IMG/VR virus record: IMGVR_UViG_3300049845_000395
Location: 1-34,553 of that record
DNA: 34,553 nucleotides
Direction: 5' to 3' (one strand)
DNA from: a virus
In this document: in pieces, positions 21,874 through 30,644 of the stretch
How positions within the stretch are numbered: the first letter of the stretch is position 1
How the letters are laid out: each line of letters opens with the position of its first letter
Made by a program: the position numbers and the translations under genes
Notes under the pieces: generated by a model
The model's input: only the letters and a program-made list of their open reading frames with translations
What the model was told of the DNA's origin: nothing
The model's database searches: none

Positions 21874-23230
21874 AGCTGAGTTGCTCGGACTCTTAGAATA
21901 CGAGAAACAACTTCTGTCGATTTTTGACCGTTGCTTTGAGAAACAAAAGCAAGCAGCGCTTCATCGTGGAAAAAGAAAAGTCATTCGGTGCTCTCGCCGT
22001 GCAGGCAAGACAGAGCTCGCAGCAACGAAACTCATTCAATCCGCTCAGTCTGCACCGAATGGCATTTCACTTTATGTGGCTTTGACTCGGAAGAGTGCAA
22101 AGAAACTTCTTTGGAGCAGGCTTAAGCGTATGTGCCAAGAGCTTGGGCTTGAAGTTCAGGCTGCTGAAACCGACCTCATCCTTAAGTTTGGCAATGGCTC
22201 TGAAATCTGGCTGGCAGGAGCGAACCAAGAAGATGTGGCAGAAACGCTTCGAGGCCATTCCTATCGCGTTGTCATTCTCGATGAATGTGCTTCCTTCCGG
22301 GGGCACATTGATGAGCTCATTGAAGAGATTCTTGAACCTGCTCTCATTGATGAAGATGGCGAGCTTTGGATTATGGGAACACCTTCGTGGGATTTCTCGA
22401 GCTATTTCTACAAGGCAAACCACAAGCCTGAGGAATGGGATTCCTTCCATTGGACTCTGTTCGATAACCCCCATATTCCAAATGCTCAGGCTTGGGTTGA
22501 CGATTTGAAGCGGAGGCGCGGTTGGAGTGATGACAACCCCATCCTTCTTCGCGAGTACTTCGGCCTCTGGATCAAGACCATGGAGCAGATGGTTTACCTG
22601 TTCAATCCATTGCGAAACGTGTTTTCGAGTCTACCAAACCTCCAGCACAATGTGCTCGGTGTTGACCTAGGATTTGAAGACAAGATGGCATTTAGTATTG
22701 TTTCTCATGCAGAGCATTCACCAGTGGCCTACGTCAGGCACTCAGAAAAACATCATCACATGCTCATCCATGACGTGGCCCAAAGAATTAAGAAGTTCCA
22801 AGCGGAGTTTGAGATACATAAAGTAGTGATTGATGAAGGCGGTCTTGGGAAATCAATTGCTGAAGAGCTTCGCCAAAGATATCAAATCAACTGCCAAGCT
22901 GCACAGAAACAAAACAAAAGGGCTTACATTGAGCTTTTCAATTCAGAGCTTAGGGAAGGTCGTATCCTTGTTGCTGAAGACAATCCTGTGGTCAAAGAAT
23001 GGAACACACTCATTTGGGATGATGAGTCAAAGAAGGTCGAAAAACCCGGCCTTGCAAATGACGTGAGTGATGCCACACTTTACGCTTGGCGTGAAAGCTT
23101 CTACTACTCTGAGGAGCCTGTCATACAGAAACCAAAGTTTGGAAGTGCAGAGTTTTTTGACGCTGAAGAAAAGCGTATGCTCGAAGAATCTGAAAAGTCA
23201 GTTCAGTCAAACTCCAGTTCATGGTGGTAA
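21860..23230 (+). CDS. terL: Terminase large subunit, 456 aa
   Basis: The ATPase motor has Walker A CSRRAGKT (44-51), Walker B VVILDE (Asp141, Glu142) and the coupling motif GTPSW (173-177). The C-terminal RNase H-fold nuclease shows GVDLG (Asp269), VVIDEGG (Asp325) and NDVSDATLYAW (Asp404), the three metal ligands. Length (456) fits phage TerL. It pumps DNA through the portal and cuts the concatemer. Its stop lies just before the portal start. Confidence 0.95.
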   Translation: MRNLEAELLGLLEYEKQLLSIFDRCFEKQKQAALHRGKRKVIRCSRRAGKTELAATKLIQSAQSAPNGISLYVALTRKSAKKLLWSRLKRMCQELGLEVQAAETDLILKFGNGSEIWLAGANQEDVAETLRGHSYRVVILDECASFRGHIDELIEEILEPALIDEDGELWIMGTPSWDFSSYFYKANHKPEEWDSFHWTLFDNPHIPNAQAWVDDLKRRRGWSDDNPILLREYFGLWIKTMEQMVYLFNPLRNVFSSLPNLQHNVLGVDLGFEDKMAFSIVSHAEHSPVAYVRHSEKHHHMLIHDVAQRIKKFQAEFEIHKVVIDEGGLGKSIAEELRQRYQINCQAAQKQNKRAYIELFNSELREGRILVAEDNPVVKEWNTLIWDDESKKVEKPGLANDVSDATLYAWRESFYYSEEPVIQKPKFGSAEFFDAEEKRMLEESEKSVQSNSSSWW

Positions 23231-23232
23231 CA

Positions 23233-25080
23233 ATGAATCAACTCTGGTGGGAACTCCAAGGCGAGCAAGCTGCGAATGCTCTATTCGCTGAAATCAATCA
23301 AATCACTAAGCACGAATCAACTCGAATGCTCTCTCTGCTCAGGTACCTCAAAATGTACACAGGCAGAGACAACATGGCAGTGAGCACTGTGGATTTGGTC
23401 TCGCGTCTTCGCATGATCAAGGACGTGTCAAAAATTGTGGAAACAGGCCTTGAATACAATGTGGTGCAGTCAGCAATCAACACTTTGCATTCAAAAATTT
23501 GCAAACGTAAAGAGCGAGTTCGGTTTCTGACTAGTGGCGGAGATTGGGAACTTCAAAGACAAGCACAACGGGCTGACAGGTTTATTTATGGGCTCTTCAT
23601 GGATGCGCGTGTTCATGAAGTGAACATGAAGCAGACTCTTGATTCCTATTGGTCTGGCTCAGGGTTTGTTCATGTGTACCACAAGATTCAGCAAGGTAAG
23701 CTGAAGATTTGCGTCGACCGCATTCATCCTGCAGAGATTTGCGTTGATTTTGAAGACGCTGAGAATGGCGAACCTCGCACCATGCGTAGAATCAAGGCTG
23801 TTCCAGTGGAAGCGGTGCGAAACGCATTCCCACAGCTTTCTGGTGAGCTTGATTTGGCCATGGCTCGCATTCAAGGAGAGTCTGGTTATGACTCGGTGAC
23901 AAAGCGCATCCTTGTGGCAGAGGCTTGGCACCTTCCTGATGATGAAGGGAAAGGCGGGAAGCATATTCTTGCAATCAAGAACTCAATCCTTGCTGAAGAG
24001 GAATACCCTCATTCTGAGTTTCCGATTATCAAACAGGATTACCTTTGGGCTCCTTTCGGGTATTATGGAATTGGTATTGCTGAACTCTTGGTGACACACC
24101 AGAGAGAGCTTGATCAACTCGTGCAATACCGGCAACTTTGTTTGAAGCGTGGCAGCAACCCGCGTACCTATGTCGAACGGTCTTCGCAGGTCGATATCAA
24201 CGAATTGAACAACGCACCGAATGCGATTGTGAAGTACTCTGGTACCATGCCAGTTCAGGAAACTAGACCTCCATACGCCGACCAACTGGCCAGAGATATC
24301 GAAGAAATCTTTCAGAAAGCCTACATGGAAGTGGGTATCTCCCAGCTGTCTGCCAACTCACAAAAACCTGCAGGGCTTAATAGTGGTAAAGCTTTGCGTG
24401 AATATTCTGATATCGAATCTGAACGATTCCAGACCGCGGGACAAAACCGGCAAAACTGCCATATCGATATTGCGCGCGCCATGATTCGCGAAGTTGAAAC
24501 AATCAAAAAGTGCATCAAAAACAATGTGCCCGGTTATCGCAAGGCTGATAAGACAATTCTTACCTATGATCGAGAAATGGGTGTTGAGAAATTTGAGCTC
24601 GATGATTTTGAATTCATTGCAAACGAGTATCTTATCCAAGCGCATAATGTTTCGATGTTCCCACAGAAACCAGAAGGCCAACTTGAATTTGCTCAAGAGC
24701 TTGCAAGTGCAGGTTTGATTGACCAACAAGATGCGCTTGAGCTTCTCGACTTTCCAGACACACAACCAGTGATTAACCGCAACCTTGCGAGTCAGAGATA
24801 TGCGCGCAAGGTGATTGAGCGGATGCTTGATGAAGTGATCTTCATTTCTCCAGACCCATACGAAGACCATGCAAGAAACTTCTCGATTGCGAGCAAGTAC
24901 TACAATGATGCCAAACTAAAAGATGTTGATGAGGAGAGATTGAGCCTTTTGAGGCAATACATGGATGCAAACATGGCTCTTATCAAGAAAGCAGAGCAAG
25001 AAGCGCAAATGATGCAAGCTCAACAGCAACCACAACAACCGATGCAAACAACTGAACAACAACTAGCGTTACAAGGTTAA
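23233..25080 (+). CDS. Portal protein, 615 aa
   Basis: A long helical protein directly after TerL, with features of podoviral portals: a wing of mixed alpha/beta in the first half (SGFVHVYHKIQQGKLKICVD), a helical stem-like stretch, and a Gln-rich, charged end (MMQAQQQPQQPMQTT). ATG 23233 has SD GGTGG and follows the TerL stop by two bases; an upstream ATG at 23221 would overlap TerL. It forms the dodecameric vertex ring for DNA entry. Family assigned from position, length and fold-like pattern. Confidence 0.85.
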   Translation: MNQLWWELQGEQAANALFAEINQITKHESTRMLSLLRYLKMYTGRDNMAVSTVDLVSRLRMIKDVSKIVETGLEYNVVQSAINTLHSKICKRKERVRFLTSGGDWELQRQAQRADRFIYGLFMDARVHEVNMKQTLDSYWSGSGFVHVYHKIQQGKLKICVDRIHPAEICVDFEDAENGEPRTMRRIKAVPVEAVRNAFPQLSGELDLAMARIQGESGYDSVTKRILVAEAWHLPDDEGKGGKHILAIKNSILAEEEYPHSEFPIIKQDYLWAPFGYYGIGIAELLVTHQRELDQLVQYRQLCLKRGSNPRTYVERSSQVDINELNNAPNAIVKYSGTMPVQETRPPYADQLARDIEEIFQKAYMEVGISQLSANSQKPAGLNSGKALREYSDIESERFQTAGQNRQNCHIDIARAMIREVETIKKCIKNNVPGYRKADKTILTYDREMGVEKFELDDFEFIANEYLIQAHNVSMFPQKPEGQLEFAQELASAGLIDQQDALELLDFPDTQPVINRNLASQRYARKVIERMLDEVIFISPDPYEDHARNFSIASKYYNDAKLKDVDEERLSLLRQYMDANMALIKKAEQEAQMMQAQQQPQQPMQTTEQQLALQG

Positions 25081-25083
25081 CAA

Positions 25084-25908
25084 ATGACAGATATCGCAGC
25101 AGCATTATCAGCAATGGATTCAAATCCCGCTCCTTCGACAGAACCAGTTTCAACGGTTCCTTCAGAGACAGAGATTGATCAGCTTCGCAAGCAACTGGCA
25201 GAGAAAGAATCTCAACTCACTTCTAAGTTTGATGGGCTTACCCGAAGGGAGCGGGCCTTGCTTCAACGTGAGCAAGAGTTGAAACAAAAGTTTCAAAACG
25301 CTTCAACATTTGATGAGCTTCGAAGCCTTGCTGAGAAAGACCCTCTTAAGGCCTTGGAAAAGCTCAACCTCACCTACGACAAGCTCACAGATATTTACGC
25401 TGGCATGAGTCCACAGGATGAAGGCAAGGCTCAGGCTGCCAAATTTCAGACGGAGCTTGAGCAACTGAAACAGAAAATTCAGGAGCAAGAAGCCGAAGGG
25501 CAGATGAAAGAAATCATGCGTGTCAAGGGAGCGAAGCTTGAGGCGCTCAAGAATCTTGCAAATAAGGAAAATTCTGATTACTCTTTAGTGTCTTACTTTA
25601 ATTCTTACGAAGATGTACTGGAACACATGGCAGCACATTTTCAAGAAACTGGTGAGATACTTTCTGATGAAGATGCGCTCAACCATGTCGAGAGCCGCTT
25701 AGTCGAGAGTTTGAGAGGACTCAAAGAGAATAAGAAATTGCGTTCACTTTGGGAATCTCAGGAGCAAGTAAGCGTCGGACAGAAGCCTGTTAGTCCGTTT
25801 TCGTTAAGTGATTCAAAACTAAAAACTGAGACACCGAAAACAGAGGACACAAAAGGCCTGACTGACTCCCAATTGTTTGAGTTAGCCTTGCAGAAACTGC
25901 CTCGGTAG
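25084..25908 (+). CDS. Scaffolding protein, 274 aa
   Basis: The protein is highly charged, with coiled coils (about residues 28-75 and 115-160) and a disordered Ser/Pro-rich N-terminus. The end is basic and amphipathic (LTDSQLFELALQKLPR) and would touch the coat protein. Placement between portal and coat genes is the standard location of the scaffold, which assembles the procapsid and then leaves. No protease motif is seen. Confidence 0.8.
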   Translation: MTDIAAALSAMDSNPAPSTEPVSTVPSETEIDQLRKQLAEKESQLTSKFDGLTRRERALLQREQELKQKFQNASTFDELRSLAEKDPLKALEKLNLTYDKLTDIYAGMSPQDEGKAQAAKFQTELEQLKQKIQEQEAEGQMKEIMRVKGAKLEALKNLANKENSDYSLVSYFNSYEDVLEHMAAHFQETGEILSDEDALNHVESRLVESLRGLKENKKLRSLWESQEQVSVGQKPVSPFSLSDSKLKTETPKTEDTKGLTDSQLFELALQKLPR

Positions 25909-25911
25909 GTG

Positions 25912-25930
25912 TCTCCAATCTATTTGGAGA
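25912..25930 (+). promoter_or_regulatory. Hairpin holding the SD of the major capsid gene
   Basis: TCTCCAA (25912-25918) and TTGGAGA (25924-25930) form a 7-bp inverted repeat with a five-base loop. The 3' arm contains the SD GGAG, seven bases before ATG 25938. Confidence 0.55.
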
Positions 25931-25937
25931 AAACTCA

Positions 25938-27158
25938 ATGTCAGTTGACTTGACCACGTTTGCCCCCGCGCTCAAGACTTACTACCCAGACGACAAGATT
26001 GAAAAGCAAATCTATTCTGACAGACCTTTGCTTGCCATGTTTCCGAAAGATGAAAACTTTGTTGGTGATTCATCCAAAGAATCATTAATGTATGGCAACC
26101 CACAGAACATTTCTGCAACCTTTGCAACCGCACAGGCTGAGACACACAACTCCGAGCGTAAGGCATTCTTGCTCACTCGCGCTCGTAAATACGGTTTCGG
26201 TTTCGTTGATAACGAGACAATCGAAGCATCTGCAAACGACCGAGGCGCGTTTCTCCGGGCTCTCACAGATGAAATTGACAACGCAATTGACGGCGTTTCG
26301 CAAGCTCTTGCAATTGATGCTGCTCGTGACTCCACTGGTGCAATCGGTCAACGCGCAAGCATCTCAACCAACACAGTCACTCTGACAAACCCTGAAGAAG
26401 CTCGTATGTTCGAAGTGGGTATGACTGTGATTGCCGCTTCTGCAAAGAGCGGTGGTTCACTTCGTACAGGTTCGACAACTGTTGCTGCTGTTGACTCTCT
26501 TGCTGGAACAATCGAGTTGACATCTGCGGCTGCAATCTCTGGTTTTGCAGACAACGATTACTTGTTCCGTTCGGGTGACCGAGGCCTTTGCGTTGCTGGA
26601 TTCCAAAGCTGGATTCCTTACGACAGCCGAGCTTCTGCTCTTTCCGCAAGCTTCTTCGGTGTGACTCGTTCGGCTAACCCAACACGCCTTGCTGGTGTGA
26701 CCAAAGACCTCTCAAGCTTCCCAATCGAACAAGCTGTTTCGAGAGCCTTGACCTTGGTTGAAGCTGAAGGCGGTAAGCCAGACTATGCATTCATGTGCTT
26801 CGAAGATTTTGAAGACCTCCGAAATGCTCTTGGCTCCAAGGTTCAGTACCAAGAAATAGTAACCAATGCTTCGCAAGTGAAGTACGCAACGATTGGTTTC
26901 TCTGGTATCAAGATCCACGGCTCAAACGGTGTTGTGACTGTTCTTGCAGACCGAACAATTCCTGCAGGTCGGTTGTTCATCATGACTTCCAAGAGCTGGA
27001 AGCTCCGGTCACTTGGCAAGCTTGTTGACCTATTCAAAACAGATGGTCTTCCGTTCTTGCGACAAGCAACCGCTGATGGTGTTGAAGTGCGATTGAAGAC
27101 ATACGCAAACATAGTTTGCCGCGCTCCTGCTTACAACGGTCAATTCAAGCTTCGTTAA
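25938..27158 (+). CDS. Major capsid protein (HK97-fold type), 406 aa
   Basis: The protein follows the scaffold and has the composition of a coat protein. It has a charged N-terminal arm and a spine-helix-like part (DRGAFLRALTDEIDNAIDGV, about 102-121). An inserted beta domain rich in Thr and Ser (150-205) and a C-terminal strand-rich part (VVTVLADRTIPAGRLFIM) follow. These fit the HK97-like coat of short-tailed phages; I cannot assign a subfamily. The SD is inside a hairpin, and a second hairpin spans its stop codon. Confidence 0.82.
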   Translation: MSVDLTTFAPALKTYYPDDKIEKQIYSDRPLLAMFPKDENFVGDSSKESLMYGNPQNISATFATAQAETHNSERKAFLLTRARKYGFGFVDNETIEASANDRGAFLRALTDEIDNAIDGVSQALAIDAARDSTGAIGQRASISTNTVTLTNPEEARMFEVGMTVIAASAKSGGSLRTGSTTVAAVDSLAGTIELTSAAAISGFADNDYLFRSGDRGLCVAGFQSWIPYDSRASALSASFFGVTRSANPTRLAGVTKDLSSFPIEQAVSRALTLVEAEGGKPDYAFMCFEDFEDLRNALGSKVQYQEIVTNASQVKYATIGFSGIKIHGSNGVVTVLADRTIPAGRLFIMTSKSWKLRSLGKLVDLFKTDGLPFLRQATADGVEVRLKTYANIVCRAPAYNGQFKLR

Positions 27159-27184
27159 TAAACAATTTAAGGAGGGCTTGAATT
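27142..27184 (+). promoter_or_regulatory. Inverted repeat across the capsid gene end with SD in the loop
   Basis: AATTCAAGC (27142-27150) and GCTTGAATT (27176-27184) are a perfect 9-bp inverted repeat. The 25-base loop contains the capsid stop codon and the strong SD AAGGAGG of the gene at 27185. There is no T-tract, so it is not a classical terminator. Confidence 0.5.
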
Positions 27185-27574
27185 ATGCCAACAGTAACCT
27201 ATTTAAAGCGTGACCAAGTTCAAACGATTGAACAAGGTGTTACCACGCTCTATGTAAAGCTCACAGTAGGCAGTACTGGAGCGGTTTCTTCTTCTTCAGG
27301 ATATGGGCTCACGAGCTTCACACGTGAAGCAACTGGAGAGTATACAATCCTGCTTGATAGGAAGTACAAAAAGCTTCTTGCCTGCGTTCCAACTATCATC
27401 CAGGGAACAACTCAAGGCCTTAGCTTTGTGGTTGATACTGATTCGATTGCTTCATCCGGCAGTGTTCGCGTTGCGTTCTCTGTCGACGCATCTGCAACAG
27501 ATCCAAGCAGTGGAACAATCATTCTTTTTGCAATCACAGTTGCTGACACAGGATTAACTGGGGGCGTTTCATGA
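27185..27574 (+). CDS. Probable capsid decoration or head-fibre protein, 129 aa
   Basis: A small Ser/Thr/Val-rich beta protein directly behind the coat gene. It has a compact fold of about ten strands by pattern (TLYVKLTVGSTGAV ... SVRVAFSVDASATD) and no cysteine pair. The SD is AAGGAGG. The position and composition suggest a decoration protein or head fibre, by analogy. Confidence 0.55.
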   Translation: MPTVTYLKRDQVQTIEQGVTTLYVKLTVGSTGAVSSSSGYGLTSFTREATGEYTILLDRKYKKLLACVPTIIQGTTQGLSFVVDTDSIASSGSVRVAFSVDASATDPSSGTIILFAITVADTGLTGGVS

Positions 27575-27798
27575 TGGGCATGGGTTCCGATAAACGAAAG
27601 ATTGGCGCAATGATTCTGGCGCTGGCTCCGAAAAAGAACGCGGAACCCGCCAAGGATGATTACGCTGAGATGGTCAAGATGACTGCTACAAAGGTGATTG
27701 AGGCAATTAAGTCAGGAGATGCAGAAATGCTCATCAAAGAGCTTCCAAAGCTTTTGAACAACTTGCCACAGCCTGAAGTGGAGTTTGAGAATGACTGA
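27571..27798 (+). CDS. Hypothetical small head-region protein, 75 aa
   Basis: The frame starts MMGMGSDKRKIGAMILALAP and continues as a charged helix (EMVKMTATKVIEAIKSGD). Either of two adjacent ATG codons (27571, 27574) could start it; the first forms an ATGA overlap with the previous gene. Its end overlaps the adaptor gene by 8 bases. Possibly a small head component; unknown. Confidence 0.5.
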   Translation: MMGMGSDKRKIGAMILALAPKKNAEPAKDDYAEMVKMTATKVIEAIKSGDAEMLIKELPKLLNNLPQPEVEFEND

Positions 27799-28477
27799 TA
27801 CAGCGACAGCCTCGAGTGTCATGAGTGATATTCGGTTGCATACCGATACTGTCAATGATCCGCACATCACTGATGCGTTCGTGCTATCACTGGTCGACAA
27901 GTCATACAATAAACTTTACAAGCAGATTTCTTTGCAATTCGCAGGATTCTTTGACACTGAGAGCACATCAACAACTCTGGCAATTGGGATTAGAACATAT
28001 GCGTTACCCGCTGATTTTCTCCATTTGCGTGGGGTTGATATTGTGCTTGGCGGAGATCGTGTCCGACTGCGCCGTTTCGCATTTGGAGATCGTGACCGAA
28101 TCACGAGCGATCCACGATTCGTTCCGTTCTACAGATATGACAGAGCAAGCAAGTACCAGTACATGGTGCAAGCCAACAATCTTAGAATCGAGCCAGTGCC
28201 TGACTCGACCGAAAGCTTGGTGCTCACATACGTTCCAAGACCAACAAGAATTACGAGCAGTGGCACAACTTTCGATGTGATAGCAGGGTTCGAAGATTTC
28301 ATTGTCTATGATGCTTCAATTCTTGTTCTTCAAAAGCAAGAACGAGATCCCTCTGTGATGATTCAGATGCGGTCCGATGCTCTTTCCACAATTACGAATC
28401 TTTGTTCTAGTCGAGAGACCAATGAACCCATCCAGGTGCGTGATGACTACTTTTCTCAGGGAGCATTGAGATGGTAG
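27791..28477 (+). CDS. Head-to-tail adaptor protein, 228 aa
   Basis: The helical first part (HITDAFVLSLVDKSYNKLYK) and the later phrase YALPADFLHLRGVDIVLGG resemble P22 gp4-like or DUF6682-like adaptors, which form a ring beneath the portal. ATG 27791 is chosen over TTG 27785. It ends with an overlap of 7 bases with the next gene. Role is inferred from position between coat and nozzle genes. Confidence 0.7.
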   Translation: MTDTATASSVMSDIRLHTDTVNDPHITDAFVLSLVDKSYNKLYKQISLQFAGFFDTESTSTTLAIGIRTYALPADFLHLRGVDIVLGGDRVRLRRFAFGDRDRITSDPRFVPFYRYDRASKYQYMVQANNLRIEPVPDSTESLVLTYVPRPTRITSSGTTFDVIAGFEDFIVYDASILVLQKQERDPSVMIQMRSDALSTITNLCSSRETNEPIQVRDDYFSQGALRW

Positions 28478-28806
28478 CTTTTACATTCAAGAAACAAGTA
28501 GTCAAACAGCCTGCAGAATGCCCTGACGTATTAAATGATGTGCAAGATTCATGTTTAGAAATCGTGCGCGGTTTGAATTCTATTGCTTTGAATCAAGCAG
28601 TGTTATTGATTAATGTACCGATTAGCACAACTGCTTCAGCGGTTGCTCATAACCTAGGATTCAAGCCACGTGGTTTTCTTTGCGTCAATCCAAGCGCTTC
28701 ATTTAATGTGTATGAAGACACTGTAGCAATCAATCCAGACGCAACCAAGTTTATTATGCTTCGTACTTCTGCAGGTTCTTACACAGTTGCTTTGATTATT
28801 TTTTGA
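28471..28806 (+). CDS. Small tail/connector protein, 111 aa
   Basis: A beta-rich protein with the pattern AHNLGFKPRGFLCVN (65-79 region), which appears in small proteins of podovirus connector regions (a hydrophobic strand after HxLG and P-x-G-F). Function is unknown. The start overlaps the adaptor gene, and the nozzle-type gene follows after nine bases. Confidence 0.55.
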   Translation: MVAFTFKKQVVKQPAECPDVLNDVQDSCLEIVRGLNSIALNQAVLLINVPISTTASAVAHNLGFKPRGFLCVNPSASFNVYEDTVAINPDATKFIMLRTSAGSYTVALIIF

Positions 28807-28814
28807 GGTGAGCG

Positions 28815-30644
28815 ATGCCTTTGCAGAAACAAGTGGTTCCAATTCCATTAACTAAAGGCATCGATAAGGGAATTGCAAACGTTCTTAGACCATCAGACTC
28901 TCTTGATCAGGGCACGAATATAGAGCAACTAGTGACTGGAGAACTAACCAAGCGCACTGGTTTTCAGTCTATTGATACAACCATAGGAACAGGTGTTCAT
29001 CTGTTTGAGGCAAAAGGTTCTATTGGGGTTATTGAAGCAAATAGCGTTGTGGAAATACTCGACCCTGTATCGAATACCTTAAGAGAATTAACTGTTAGAA
29101 ACTCACAGAATGTTGCTGTAAATGAAGTGCTCTGTAAGGTAAAAGACCTTCTTGGTTCGGATGTATCAATTGAATCATACGATTGCTTGGCGTATCAAAG
29201 TTATATTTATGTAGCTTGTTATGTAACAGGTGGTAGTGGTTCTGCGTCACGTTTATATAAGTTCGACAGGAATTTAAATAACGTAGGATACAGTGGGGTA
29301 AATACCTACGCTGGTATTTCAGGTACTGCATTTAGATTTGCAGGCGAAAGGCTTTTTGTAAACAACAGCGGGACAATGGTTGTTTATAATTTTCTTACTG
29401 CTAGTACAGTGAGCGCATCTCTTTTGACGTTAGGCGGAAACCAAATATTCGATGTCGTTGAATGGTCTTCAGGTGGGTTTGCTATCTCATTCGACGATGG
29501 TTCAAACATAGTTAATAGACTATTAAACTCATCGTTTGGAACAATTGGTAGCACAAATTTTTCAAGGACAAACGTTAACTCTGTTTGTGTATTTAATCAA
29601 ACAGCGGGTGACTCATTCTATGTTGGTGTTACGAGATCCACAGGAACAATAGCAACAACATACCGATTTAATTCAACCCCATCAATAGTTGAAACACGTG
29701 ACTACACTTCAACTCTTAATGGCTACAATTGTTGTGGGATTAGATCCGGAGCAAATGCGTATTTCTTTGTGGAAGCAGGAGCATCATCAGCTTCGAAAGA
29801 TAGACAGATTCTTTCTTCTCAATTTCTTGCTAATCAAACTGGTACAACTTCAGGAAATACATTCGTTAATCCTTTAAGGCGTGCAGGGCTTGCGAGCAGA
29901 CCATTCTTAATTGGTATAACAACAGAACCTTATCTCTTTGTCGCTCATAAGAGTGAGGACTCTCTGAATCTGCAAAATTGTTATTTTCTAATGCAGTGCG
30001 GAACTGACAACTCGAGTTATGAAGGTCTTACCAAAATACATTCTCAGTTAGTTTATGGTAAGAATAGAAATTACATCACTGATTTATCATTTGGAAATAA
30101 GATTTTACCACAGGTAAGTAGTTTCTCATCTTCAGAATATTTCATGCCGATTTTTTCGCGAGTAGACTCCGGCTATAATCTGTCTGCTTCAAGTTCTGTT
30201 TTTGGTCTTTCTGCGTGCTTTGTGAATACATACAATGGCATTAACTCTTCCAAGTCTGTTTCGTTTCAGGATGAAACTTTTATATCGAGTAATGGTGTTC
30301 TGATATTTGACGGGAATCAGTTAAATGAGTTTGGTTTTTACTTGTACCCAGACCCCATACAATCTTCAACTAATACCAGTGCAGGTAATGTTGCTGATGG
30401 CACGTACCAATATGTAGTGGTCTATGAATACTTTGACGCTCGTGGTGATCTATTAGAGTCTGCACCATCTCAGGTGTTTACGACAACATACGCAGCAGGT
30501 TCTGCTAGACAATACACATTAACTTTGAATCTAGTTGGTTTTTCAACGAAACAAAATATACAGAACCACAGCAAGTGGCACTATATTCTACTTTTTAGGT
30601 TCAATAAACAATCTTACTGGTTCGACTTTAACCTACGTAGATAA
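28815..30644 (+). CDS. Tail nozzle/stabilisation-type protein, first part (frame broken), 609 aa as read
   Basis: A beta-rich protein with many Ser, Val, Asn and Gly residues and repeated strand-turn units, as in the tail nozzle or stabilisation proteins that follow the adaptor. The frame is real up to about Gln580 (30552-30554). After that its sequence (NIQNHSKWHYILLFRFNKQS) no longer looks like the family, while the next frame begins with IYRTTASGTIFYFLGS. A +1 shift at CAA-A-ATA joins both into about 966 residues. The first part is about 40-42% GC in sampled lines, lower than the second. Confidence 0.75.
   Translation: MPLQKQVVPIPLTKGIDKGIANVLRPSDSLDQGTNIEQLVTGELTKRTGFQSIDTTIGTGVHLFEAKGSIGVIEANSVVEILDPVSNTLRELTVRNSQNVAVNEVLCKVKDLLGSDVSIESYDCLAYQSYIYVACYVTGGSGSASRLYKFDRNLNNVGYSGVNTYAGISGTAFRFAGERLFVNNSGTMVVYNFLTASTVSASLLTLGGNQIFDVVEWSSGGFAISFDDGSNIVNRLLNSSFGTIGSTNFSRTNVNSVCVFNQTAGDSFYVGVTRSTGTIATTYRFNSTPSIVETRDYTSTLNGYNCCGIRSGANAYFFVEAGASSASKDRQILSSQFLANQTGTTSGNTFVNPLRRAGLASRPFLIGITTEPYLFVAHKSEDSLNLQNCYFLMQCGTDNSSYEGLTKIHSQLVYGKNRNYITDLSFGNKILPQVSSFSSSEYFMPIFSRVDSGYNLSASSSVFGLSACFVNTYNGINSSKSVSFQDETFISSNGVLIFDGNQLNEFGFYLYPDPIQSSTNTSAGNVADGTYQYVVVYEYFDARGDLLESAPSQVFTTTYAAGSARQYTLTLNLVGFSTKQNIQNHSKWHYILLFRFNKQSYWFDFNLRR

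Noticed and set aside
24358-24870. 170-codon minus-strand frame inside the portal gene
   Set aside because: Antisense to the portal, with hydrophobic composition expected from reversing a charged helical gene.
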